From Methylotuvimicrobium buryatense 5G (GTDB lineage: Bacteria; Pseudomonadota; Gammaproteobacteria; Methylococcales; Methylomonadaceae), in contig NZ_KB455575.1 of assembly GCF_000341735.1 (NCBI RefSeq), positions 128,582 through 192,581 on the forward strand: a DNA stretch of 64,000 nucleotides. The letters run 5' to 3'. Below are positions 1 to 7,588 of the stretch, piece after piece. Numbering within the stretch: position 1 is the stretch's first letter; every line of letters begins with the position of its first letter. The translations under genes were made by a program, and so were the position numbers. Below the pieces are notes generated by a model. That model was not told where the DNA came from. It ran no database searches and saw only the letters and a list, made by a program, of their open reading frames with translations.

Positions 1-103
1 GCTTCTTCATGATCGTTACTCTGAAAGTCATGTTGGGAGATGCCCAAAATACTTTCATTTGCAGCGGCGATACCGCATCTTCATAATCGTTAAGATGAGT
101 CAA

Positions 104-186
104 AGATGCTGGGCGAATGCGGATTTTGCATGGAGCAAAAATCCGTCCCGCTACCGACCTCCTCGCCAAACATACCCCGCACCTTG
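104..186 (+). repeat. Partial copy of repeat family I
   Basis: This stretch resembles the right part of the family I repeat seen at 4494-4815 and 47411-47550: a GCGGATTTTGCATGGAGC-like inverted repeat followed by CCTCGCCAAACATACC. The left part is missing. A 67-codon open frame here is made of repeat sequence and is not called as a gene. Confidence 0.5.
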
Positions 187-336
187 TTGTTTATTAGACG
201 ATTTTTTCGCTCAAATCAGGAGTCGCACGGTGTAAAGATACGATTAACGGTTGGGCGTTCTATCTCGTTGAAATACATGTTCGGTGACTTATGCACGCGC
301 AAACTTTAAAAAACTCTAACATTAAAACTGAAGACA

Positions 337-357
337 TTCAGTTCGTTAGCGTACATA
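337..357 (-). promoter_or_regulatory. 21-bp directional palindromic site, copy 1
   Basis: Read on the minus strand it is TAT, GTACG, CTAA, CGAAC, TGAA. It points left toward a gene outside the window. It is one of twelve sites of identical spacing; the family is inferred to be an operator or promoter element. Confidence 0.5.
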
Positions 358-392
358 AGGAAATGAGTCGGCATGCGGGAATGAAGAGTTTT

Positions 393-513
393 CCCTAGCA
401 GGACGGGGTTTGCAACCCCGTCCTAAACGTTTTGACTTTGGCCGAAGTTAGCCGAAATGTTTAGGGCAAACCGAAACATTGGGGACGGGTTAAATAACCC
501 GTCCCGCAGAAGT
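393..513 (+). repeat. Repeat family K, copy 1
   Basis: About 121 bp, nearly identical to stretches at 24435-24604 and 36794-36974. It holds two hairpins: a GGACGGGGTTTGCAACCCCG-type stem at the left and GGACGGG-ttaaataa-CCCGTCC at the right, joined by a conserved TTTGACTTTGGCCGAAG spacer. No coding capacity. The function is unknown; it could be a non-autonomous mobile element. Confidence 0.75.
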
Positions 514-700
514 CTTTTCAATTACCGACGCAAACAAAATTTTTTCAAGGGGATGCCAAATTCTAAAGTGTTTTAAATACAGGGGCTGAACGAAATAGAA
601 GAACTTGAGTTACTGTTTATTTAGATTGGGCAGGACAATCGGAGTCGATGAATCGAATGCGCGATACGGGTTTAATAAATATTTTATTCGGAAAGGACGC

Positions 701-721
701 TATGTGCGGTAACGCACTGAC
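701..721 (+). promoter_or_regulatory. 21-bp directional palindromic site, copy 2
   Basis: TAT, GTGCG, GTAA, CGCAC, TGAC, with perfect arms, 152 bp upstream of the OmpA-family gene at 874 and pointing toward it. The rest of 514-873 shows nothing else recognisable apart from the ribosome binding site of that gene. Confidence 0.6.
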
Positions 722-873
722 GATAACCGAATGTTGCGATTAAGCTACTTAACAAGGTTTATTAGCAACATGATTTGCTGAAGCGTTGAATCACCATGTT
801 TTAACGGAATTTGGCAAATCATTGACGGGTTTTATCATTTCTCATTCATATTTACTTCAATAAGGAAGACACC

Positions 874-1947
874 ATGCCGAAACACAATTTATTCGCAATC
901 GCTTTATTAGCCGGCATGAGTATGCAGCCGCTGGTTCAGGCCGACGATCATTATCGATCCGATCGCTGGGACGATCACTATCAAGACGATCGATGGTATA
1001 TCGCGCCTTTCGCATCATACGTTGACACCGGTGGCGATCGAAGTGCAAGCAACGGTTGGGGCGGCGGAATGGGCTTCGGTAAAATCATCGATGAGCATTT
1101 CAATGTCGAATTGAAAGGCTTCTATGAAGGCTTTAACGGTACGAATGGCGCCTGGAGCCTAACCGGTGGTACTGCGGACTTACAGTATTATTTCTTTCGC
1201 GATAAATTTTCGCCGTATACGGTCGTCGGTGTGGGCGGTATGAACAGCTGTGTCTCAGGTAATTGCGGAGCGGGTATCATTGGCGAAGCCGGCGTAGGTT
1301 TTTCTTATGAATTGCACGACAACCTTTTAGTCCGGAGCGATGTGCGCTATCGATATAACAATAATCTCAATGCCCATGTACAGCCCGGTACGGACGAATT
1401 TCATGATATGACGGTCAACGTGGGTTTTGTCATTCCGTTCGGCGATAAGCCGAAAACACTCGCGCAGCGAGCCGATACTCGGGTCGAACCGGTTGCCATT
1501 ACGGATTGCGCGACTCTCGATTCGGACGGTGACGGCGTAAACGATTGCCTGGATCAATGTCCCGACACTATCAAAGGCGGCGTAGTCGACGCTAAAGGCT
1601 GTTTAATCAGGCTCGTATTGAAGGGCGTCGGTTTTAAATTCGATTCAGAGGAACTGACGCCAACCGCCCAAGGAATTCTGGATGGCGTCGCGCAAAATCT
1701 CATTGCTCATCCGCAATCCAATGACATTGAAGTACAGGGACACGCCAGCAGCGAAGGCAGTCATGACTACAATATGGCATTGTCGCAACGCCGTTCGGCC
1801 TCAGTCGTCGATTACCTCAAAAGAAAAGGTGTCGCCAACAAACTGATTGCGAAAGGCTACGGTGAAACACAGCCGATTGCCGATAACGCCACGGAAGCGG
1901 GACGATCCGAAAATCGCCGTGTCGAGTTGATTTGGATCGAGGAGTAA
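874..1947 (+). CDS. OmpA-family outer membrane protein
   Basis: A 357-residue outer-membrane protein that should tie the outer membrane to peptidoglycan. It has a signal peptide ending near residue 23 (LVQA-DD), a glycine- and aromatic-rich N-terminal beta-barrel to about residue 200, a calcium-binding thrombospondin-3-type linker near residues 216-232 (DSDGDGVNDCLDQCPDT), and a C-terminal OmpA domain from about residue 245 that ends in the typical NRRVELIW. AAGGA lies upstream of the ATG. It stands alone between a 21-bp regulatory site and a terminator, so it is probably a single transcription unit. The family assignment is firm; the exact role (porin or structural anchor) is not shown by the sequence. 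Confidence 0.93.
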   Translation: MPKHNLFAIALLAGMSMQPLVQADDHYRSDRWDDHYQDDRWYIAPFASYVDTGGDRSASNGWGGGMGFGKIIDEHFNVELKGFYEGFNGTNGAWSLTGGTADLQYYFFRDKFSPYTVVGVGGMNSCVSGNCGAGIIGEAGVGFSYELHDNLLVRSDVRYRYNNNLNAHVQPGTDEFHDMTVNVGFVIPFGDKPKTLAQRADTRVEPVAITDCATLDSDGDGVNDCLDQCPDTIKGGVVDAKGCLIRLVLKGVGFKFDSEELTPTAQGILDGVAQNLIAHPQSNDIEVQGHASSEGSHDYNMALSQRRSASVVDYLKRKGVANKLIAKGYGETQPIADNATEAGRSENRRVELIWIEE

Positions 1948-1988
1948 TAAACGTATTTTCTCCAAAGCATCTTAAATTTAATTAACGA

Positions 1989-2013
1989 AAAACCCGTTAT
2001 CAAAGCGGGTTTT
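1989..2013 (+). terminator. Intrinsic terminator after the OmpA gene
   Basis: A perfect stem AAAACCCG / CGGGTTTT with a 9-nt loop runs directly into T-rich sequence, 41 bp after the OmpA-family stop codon. Confidence 0.8.
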
Positions 2014-2085
2014 ATTGTTAATGCAACCATAAGATTTGAGGTATATCTTAACCTTAGCCGTGGTAGGTAAAAAGCCGATTCAAGC

Positions 2086-2340
2086 TATACCCGTCGTAGA
2101 TCAAAATTCGGCACCGGGGTGTCCGACAAAGGACGCCGTGAATACGTCCACTTTACTCTATGCCAGCTCCATGCTGGCAAAGCTTTTGTGAGCGCCATGG
2201 ATGGCGTGAATGTCGATTTTGCATTACGCCACGGATGGCGTGTATTAGGGCAATGCAGGAGCAATTGCCGAGGAGCGAAAATCGACCGGACACCCAGGCG
2301 CCTCCTCTAGCACTGCCGAAATTTGAAGTGCGAAAGGTAT
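2086..2340 (+). repeat. Family A element, long form (A1)
   Basis: The left end TATACCCGTCGTAGATC and the right end GTGCGAAAGGTAT form imperfect inverted termini of about 26 bp that converge on ATTCGG / CCGAAATT. The interior holds the GGACGCCGTGAATACGTCC palindrome and the extra block (GCCATGGATGGCGTGAATG to GAGGAGCGAAAATCG) that separates long from short copies. Short open frames inside it recur in other copies and are repeat-derived, not genes. Confidence 0.85.
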
Positions 2341-2389
2341 AATTTGTGTATTGGCAACTTGGCTAATGTGACCTCGATACCCTTTATTG

Positions 2390-2500
2390 TTACTTAACGC
2401 ACCCGGCTTCGAAATCGCGATCAGGGGATCGCTCCCACAGAGCTTTCGGAACCCTTGTGGGAGCGACGCCTTCGTCGCGACTATCGAAGCCAATGATGCT
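2390..2500. repeat. GCTCCCACA-type inverted repeat
   Basis: Two arms, ATCGCTCCCACAGAG and CTTGTGGGAGCGACGCC, flanked by CGAAATCGCGATC and GTCGCGACTATCGAAG. A matching unit in the opposite orientation lies at 19706-19800. This is a REP-like dispersed repeat. Confidence 0.6.
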
Positions 2501-2612
2501 CAGCAGCCATGGATTTTATCGAAGCCACCGAACCGCATAGCGGTTCAGGCTGCATTCCCACGCAGAGCGTTGGAACGATGGAAAAGCCGGTTCACGCTAG
2601 ACAATCCTGTTT

Positions 2613-2633
2613 TATGTTCGTTATCGAACAGAC
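2613..2633 (+). promoter_or_regulatory. 21-bp directional palindromic site, copy 3
   Basis: TAT, GTTCG, TTAT, CGAAC, AGAC, with perfect arms, 103 bp upstream of the BON-domain lipoprotein gene and pointing toward it. Confidence 0.6.
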
Positions 2634-2736
2634 CGCGCCTAGTTTTAATGTTAGATTTTAAACGTTATTTCAACACGAAGCGGGAGTGCGGCTATATCGG
2701 TTGCATACTGTTTTAAAAGATAAAAAGGAATCACAC

Positions 2737-3357
2737 ATGAAAACAATCAATGAATACAAACATATGGCTTTGGCGGATCAAGTTCTAATGCCGGCTTTAT
2801 TAGCCGTTGTTCTCGGATTGTCCGGTTGCCAACAAGAAGAAGGAAGCGCTGAAAAAGCCGGGCAAAAAATCGATCGAGCGTATGAAAAGGGAGAGAAAAA
2901 AATCGAACAATCGCGAATCGATGCAACGCAAAAGCTAGAGGCCGCCAAGGAGTCATTGGATCAACAAGCCGATCGAACTACGCAGTACATCGAAGAGTCG
3001 ACTGAAGCGTCTAAAGAAGCGTTAGAAAAAGCCGGAGATGAAATTGAACAAACGACAGAGGCGGCAGGACAAGAACTTGAACGCGCAAAGGAGGCGGCAA
3101 TCGACAGAGCTCAAACGGCCGGTGAGTACATCGACGATTCGGTCATTAGCCTAAAAGTCAAAGCCGCATTGGTCAATGATCCGATGCTTCAGGCATCCCA
3201 AATTGAGGTAACAACCGTTAACGGCATCGTGAAGTTGAGCGGTACGGTGGGTTCCCAGCAAGATGTCGACAGGGCATTGGAAATTGCAGTCAATCAGCAA
3301 TATGTCAAATCAGTGCAAAGCGATCTGATTGTTAAAACTGCACCGAGCGCGGAATAA
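2737..3357 (+). CDS. BON-domain lipoprotein
   Basis: A 206-residue probable envelope lipoprotein. The start chosen is the ATG preceded by AAAAAGGAA. The signal segment ends in a lipobox LSGC with the cysteine at residue 31. Residues 35-130 are a long, highly charged, alanine/glutamate-rich region predicted as helical or coiled coil. Residues about 135-206 form a BON domain (DDSVISLKVKAALVNDP, then VNGIVKLSGTV), a module linked to phospholipid or envelope binding, as in OsmY-like proteins. Its TAA overlaps the ATG of the DUF1207 gene by one base, so the two are translationally coupled. A 21-bp regulatory site lies upstream. Confidence 0.88.
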   Translation: MKTINEYKHMALADQVLMPALLAVVLGLSGCQQEEGSAEKAGQKIDRAYEKGEKKIEQSRIDATQKLEAAKESLDQQADRTTQYIEESTEASKEALEKAGDEIEQTTEAAGQELERAKEAAIDRAQTAGEYIDDSVISLKVKAALVNDPMLQASQIEVTTVNGIVKLSGTVGSQQDVDRALEIAVNQQYVKSVQSDLIVKTAPSAE

Positions 3358-4478
3358 TGAAGAGTTATCGATTGGCGGCAATTATGGGCTTGATGGTATT
3401 GCATGCAACGCTGGCTAATGCCGCAGCCCAGAATGACGCATACATCGCCGGTTATGCGGCCGGCGTATTAAAACAGGGTTTAAAAATCGATATGCCGCCG
3501 TTAAATGTCCGCGATGGCGTTATTACATTGCCTGTAGGGAATTTAAAAGCCGCAGATCGTGCTAAAGCGGTACAACTATTGTCCGAAATTCCAGGGGTCA
3601 ATGCGGTAAAAATATCGCAAGCAAAGGCTAGCGTACCTGCCGATGAATTTCAGGTTCCGGGAGATGAGACCGTATCGGCAACCGATAAGATTATTTTACC
3701 GACAGGACTACTGCCGAGCGGTCATCTTTTCAAGCCGTTGCTGGCCGATCCTCGCTGGGCGCATTTTTCAGCCGCCTACCGTAATTACCAGAATGACAAT
3801 TTTGACGGCAAGGACATAGGATCGGTCAGCTTCGGTGAAACCATCCCGTTTTATCGTGCAAACTTCGGAGAAACTTCCGCGCAATGGGAAACGGGCATTC
3901 AGGCCTCGGTGTTTAGCGATTTCAACTTGGGAGCCGAATCGACCGATTTGGTCAATACCGATTTCATTGCGTCGCTCTATTCCAGTATGCGGGTTGGCCA
4001 GTTTTCAGCGTTCGGCCGCATTTACCATCAGAGTTCTCATCTTGGCGACGAATTTTTGTTACGACAAATCGGCACAAAATTCGAGCGCGTAAACCTTAGT
4101 TACGAAGGTGTGGACTTGAGGCTTTCCTATGAGCTTCCTTTTGGCGTGCGCATTTATGGCGGTGGAGGCGGGCTGTTTCACAGAGAGCCTGACGACCTCA
4201 AAATATGGTCTGCTCAATATGGCGTTGAATTTCGAAGCCCTTGGCGCATGGAATTTGCCGACATGCGTCCCATCATTGCGGTCGACCTGAAAAATTTTGA
4301 AGAAAACAAATGGAATACCGATGTATCGGCCAGAGCCGGCGTCGAGTTTGAAAATTTACAAGTCTTGGGCCGGAAGCTTCAGTTGCTTGTGGAATACTTT
4401 AATGGTTACTCGCCCAGTGGGCAGTTTTACAATGACAAAGTGGAGTATGTCGGCATAGGTGCACATTATCATTTTTAA
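3357..4478 (+). CDS. DUF1207 family outer membrane protein
   Basis: A 373-residue exported protein with a signal peptide ending near LANA-AA (residues 1-23). Residues 27-95 look like a second BON-like segment (VRDGVITLPVGNL, then EIPGVNAVKIS), which fits the preceding gene. The rest matches the DUF1207 family as I recall it (GHLFKPLLADPRWAHFSA near residues 122-139), rich in alternating aromatic strands and ending in HYHF, a typical outer-membrane barrel C-terminus. No enzymatic function is known to me. It is co-translated with the BON lipoprotein. Confidence 0.85.
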   Translation: MKSYRLAAIMGLMVLHATLANAAAQNDAYIAGYAAGVLKQGLKIDMPPLNVRDGVITLPVGNLKAADRAKAVQLLSEIPGVNAVKISQAKASVPADEFQVPGDETVSATDKIILPTGLLPSGHLFKPLLADPRWAHFSAAYRNYQNDNFDGKDIGSVSFGETIPFYRANFGETSAQWETGIQASVFSDFNLGAESTDLVNTDFIASLYSSMRVGQFSAFGRIYHQSSHLGDEFLLRQIGTKFERVNLSYEGVDLRLSYELPFGVRIYGGGGGLFHREPDDLKIWSAQYGVEFRSPWRMEFADMRPIIAVDLKNFEENKWNTDVSARAGVEFENLQVLGRKLQLLVEYFNGYSPSGQFYNDKVEYVGIGAHYHF

Positions 4479-4493
4479 CCTGGCGGATGGCTG

Positions 4494-4815
4494 CACATAA
4501 TAATCCCCTTTGATTGAAAAACCGGCTAATAATAAAAGGTATGGGATGTGCCTACCGAGGACCGCCGTGAACCCATCCATGGAAGCTTGGCGGCAGCCCG
4601 AACGTCAAGGAAGGCGTGAATGCAGATTTTGCAGGAGCAAAAATCTGCAAACGCCATGGAAGGCGTGAATGCAGATTTTGCAGGAGCAAAAATTTGCAAA
4701 CGCCATGGAAGGCGTGAATGCAGATTTTGCAGGAGCAAAAATCTGCCCAGCTGCCGACATCCTCGCCAAGCATACCCCACACCCTTTTTGATCTCCAATT
4801 TGGGAATTGCTGGGG
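4494..4815 (+). repeat. Family I element with a 49-bp tandem array
   Basis: The element starts with CCCCTTTGATTGAAAAACCG and ends near GATCTCCAATTTGGGAATTG. Its two sides are imperfectly inverted (AAAAGGTATGGG against GCATACCCCACACCC). Inside, a 49-bp unit is repeated almost exactly from 4609, 4658 and 4707. Further whole or partial copies occur at 104-186, 10015-10082, 32030-32085 and 47411-47550. Open frames on both strands here are periodic translations of the tandem repeat and are not genes. Confidence 0.75.
4609..4749 (+). repeat. Three tandem 49-bp units
   Basis: Units begin at 4609, 4658 and 4707 with GGAAGGCGTGAATGCAG. Each contains the inverted repeat GCAGATTTTGC-aggag-CAAAAATCTGC. 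The second unit has a single change (ATTTGC for ATCTGC) and the third leaves the array at CTGCCCAGC. Confidence 0.9.
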
Positions 4816-4948
4816 TTGAGTGATGAAAATATTCGATTTCGTGGAGTCAAATTAAGAGAAGCAGTTAAGACAACGCTGTTTTTGCACCGATGACTGAAAA
4901 TGCGGTGATATGATTGACAGTCAATTTAATCTAACCCATTAGACAACA

Positions 4949-7588
4949 ATGACTAAATCTACTCCCGACCAATCCAGCTCGACTCCATCAAGACTAACCG
5001 ATACACCCGTCGGTGAACCGGACACGACCACCCCGGAGAGAAAGGTATCCGCCAAAACCGGCAGTTCTAATCCGCCTATTATCGGGGTAGGTACGTCGGC
5101 AGGAGGTTTGGAGGCCCTGGAACTATTCTTTACGCCGATTCCGGCAATCAACGGCGCGGCGTTTGTCGTCATTCAGCATCTCGACCCAACGCATCAAGGG
5201 ATTCTGCCGGAATTATTGCAGCGCGTCACGCCGATGACGGTTACCCAGGCTGGCGATGGCATGCAGGTTAAACCCAATTGGGTGTACGTGATTCCTTCCA
5301 ATAAAGATTTGTCTATCCTGCACGGTAAGCTGCATTTGCTGGATCCGGTCGCGCCTCGTGGGTTGCGTTTGCCGATCGACAGTTTTTTCCGAGCCTTGGC
5401 CGACGATCAGCATGAACGGGCAATCGGTGTGATTCTTTCCGGGATGGGCTCCGATGGTACTTTAGGTATGCGTGCCATAAAGGAAAACGCAGGTCTCACC
5501 CTAGTACAAACCCCGGATTCCGCTCAGTTCGATTCCATGCCGCGAAGCGCGATCGATGCGGGACTGGCCGACATCATTGTGCCGGCACAAGAAATGTGGG
5601 GGCGTATCTATGCTTATCTCAAGCATAACCCGCGTGGTTTATTGGCCGCGCCCGAAACGAAGTTGGAAGAAAAATCGCAAAGCGGCTTGGAGCAAATTGT
5701 GATTCTGCTTCGGGAAAGAACCGGCAACGATTTTTCGCTTTACAAAAAAAACACTATTTTTCGCCGCGTCGAGCGCCGCATGGGCTTGCATCAAATTAAT
5801 GCGATAGCTCATTATGTGCGGTATCTACGCGAAAACCCGCAGGAACTCGATCTTTTGTTCAAGGAGCTATTGATCGGTGTAACCAATTTCTTTCGCGATC
5901 CGGAGGTATGGGAGATCCTCAAAACCAACACGATTCCCGAGCTATTGGCCAATCCTTCGACAAACAAGGACCTGCGGGCTTGGGTGCCGGCTTGCTCGAC
6001 AGGCGAAGAGGCTTATTCTCTGGCCATCGTGTTCAAGGAAGCCTTGGCGCAAATCCAATCAAAACGTCAAATGACCTTGCAAATCTTTGCCACGGATCTC
6101 GATCAAGATGCGATCGATAAGGCTAGGCAAGGTTTTTATCCGGCCAATATTGCCGTCGATGTTTCCGAAGACCGCTTAAGCCGATTTTTTAGCATCGACG
6201 GCAACGGCTATCGCATCAACAAGGAAATACGCGAGATGGTGACCTTTGCGCCGCAGAACGTCATCATGGATCCGCCTTTTACCAAGTTGAATATTCTTTG
6301 TTGCCGCAACTTGTTGATTTATCTCAATGCCGAATTGCAAAAAAAACTGATCCCGCTGTTCCATTATGCGCTGACCGAAAATGGCATCTTGCTGCTCGGT
6401 AATTCCGAAACGATTAGCGGTTTCAGGGATTTATATGAAGTGGTCGACAATAAATCACGTCTTTACCGCCGTATTGAAAGTTTTCGGCGGAATTTGGACG
6501 TCGATTTTCCGACTAAGCATTCCTCGGTAATTTCGCAAGCACCTGGCGGCTATAAGCCGCCCGTGATCGATAATCTGCAAACGTTGGCGGATCAATTTTT
6601 ATTACAACACTTTTCGCCGGCGGCCGTTTTGGTCAATGCTGACGGAGACATTCTTTACATTAACGGACGTACCGGTAAGTATTTGGAGCCTGCCGCCGGC
6701 AAAGCTAACTGGAATATTTACGCAATGGCCCGTGACGGACTGCGCCATATTTTGTCCGGCGCATTGAGAAAAGCGCAGAACCAAACCGGAGCCATTCATA
6801 TGCAAGGCTTGACGGTAGGCACCAATGGCGGAACGCAAATAGTTAATCTGGCTGTTCAAGTAATCAGAAAGCCAGTGGCGTTAAACGGAATGTTATTCGT
6901 CGTGTTTAACGATGCGTCTCCGTTGCCGGCCAGAAAACGCTCCCGTAAATCGACGAGTGAGGAACAGAAAACGCTGGAGATCGAACTTCTACATGCCAAT
7001 GAAGATATACAAACCTTGCGCGAGGAAATGCAGTCTTCTCAAGAAGAGTTGCGCTCCGCCAATGAGGAATTGCAATCGACCAATGAGGAATTGCAGTCAT
7101 CCAATGAAGAATTGACCACGTCCAAGGAAGAAATGCAGTCTTTAAACGAGGAGTTGCAAACCGTGAATGCGGAGCTTCAAGCAAAAGTAGACGACCTGTC
7201 GAGGGTCAGCAACGACATGAATAATTTACTCAATAGCTTGGACATTGCCACGGTGTTTTTGGACAGCGCCCTTAATATCAGGCGTTTCACCAAACATATC
7301 AGTCGTATATTCAAGCTGATCAGCAGCGATGTCGGGCGGCCGCTTTCCGACCTCGTGACCGATCTGGACTATCCGCAACTTCAGGAAGATGCGCACGAAG
7401 TGCTGCGAACTCTGGTCTTTGCCGAAAAACAAGTCGAAGCCGCCGGTAACCGATGGTTCAAGGTGCGTATCATGCCTTATCGAACCCAAGACAACGTAAT
7501 CGACGGCGTGGTGATTACTTTTATCGATATTTCCGAAACCAAGCAACTGGAAGCGAAATTAAGGGCTCTCAATGATCAATCCGAATGA
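4949..7588 (+). CDS. CheB-CheR-PAS fusion protein
   Basis: An 879-residue fusion. Residues about 43-235 are a CheB methylesterase domain with the triad visible as Ser50 (GTSAGG), His77 (VIQHLDPTHQG) and Asp169 (SGMGSDG). Residues about 245-500 are a CheR methyltransferase (SAM-binding ACSTGEEAYSLA and CCRNLLIYL). A PAS-like segment follows around 560-650, then a long heptad coiled coil at about 660-745 (repeated EELQSxNEEL), then a C-terminal PAS domain to about 865. There is no CheY-like receiver and no chemoreceptor, CheA or CheW gene nearby. Such fusions are therefore more likely part of a PAS-based signalling route than of classical flagellar chemotaxis. The gene overlaps the next one by 17 bases, so the products probably act together. 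Confidence 0.93.
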   Translation: MTKSTPDQSSSTPSRLTDTPVGEPDTTTPERKVSAKTGSSNPPIIGVGTSAGGLEALELFFTPIPAINGAAFVVIQHLDPTHQGILPELLQRVTPMTVTQAGDGMQVKPNWVYVIPSNKDLSILHGKLHLLDPVAPRGLRLPIDSFFRALADDQHERAIGVILSGMGSDGTLGMRAIKENAGLTLVQTPDSAQFDSMPRSAIDAGLADIIVPAQEMWGRIYAYLKHNPRGLLAAPETKLEEKSQSGLEQIVILLRERTGNDFSLYKKNTIFRRVERRMGLHQINAIAHYVRYLRENPQELDLLFKELLIGVTNFFRDPEVWEILKTNTIPELLANPSTNKDLRAWVPACSTGEEAYSLAIVFKEALAQIQSKRQMTLQIFATDLDQDAIDKARQGFYPANIAVDVSEDRLSRFFSIDGNGYRINKEIREMVTFAPQNVIMDPPFTKLNILCCRNLLIYLNAELQKKLIPLFHYALTENGILLLGNSETISGFRDLYEVVDNKSRLYRRIESFRRNLDVDFPTKHSSVISQAPGGYKPPVIDNLQTLADQFLLQHFSPAAVLVNADGDILYINGRTGKYLEPAAGKANWNIYAMARDGLRHILSGALRKAQNQTGAIHMQGLTVGTNGGTQIVNLAVQVIRKPVALNGMLFVVFNDASPLPARKRSRKSTSEEQKTLEIELLHANEDIQTLREEMQSSQEELRSANEELQSTNEELQSSNEELTTSKEEMQSLNEELQTVNAELQAKVDDLSRVSNDMNNLLNSLDIATVFLDSALNIRRFTKHISRIFKLISSDVGRPLSDLVTDLDYPQLQEDAHEVLRTLVFAEKQVEAAGNRWFKVRIMPYRTQDNVIDGVVITFIDISETKQLEAKLRALNDQSE

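Noticed and set aside
106-309. A 67-codon frame near the window start.
   Set aside because: Its first part is a family I repeat fragment and no protein family is recognisable.
4609-4749. Possible small CRISPR array.
   Set aside because: The units are contiguous with no unique spacers, and no cas gene is present in the window.
4605-4850. Several overlapping open frames on both strands with repeating FAPAKSAFTPS-like peptides.
   Set aside because: They are translations of the 49-bp tandem repeat, open in several frames because the unit lacks stops. Similar peptides occur wherever family I or A sits.
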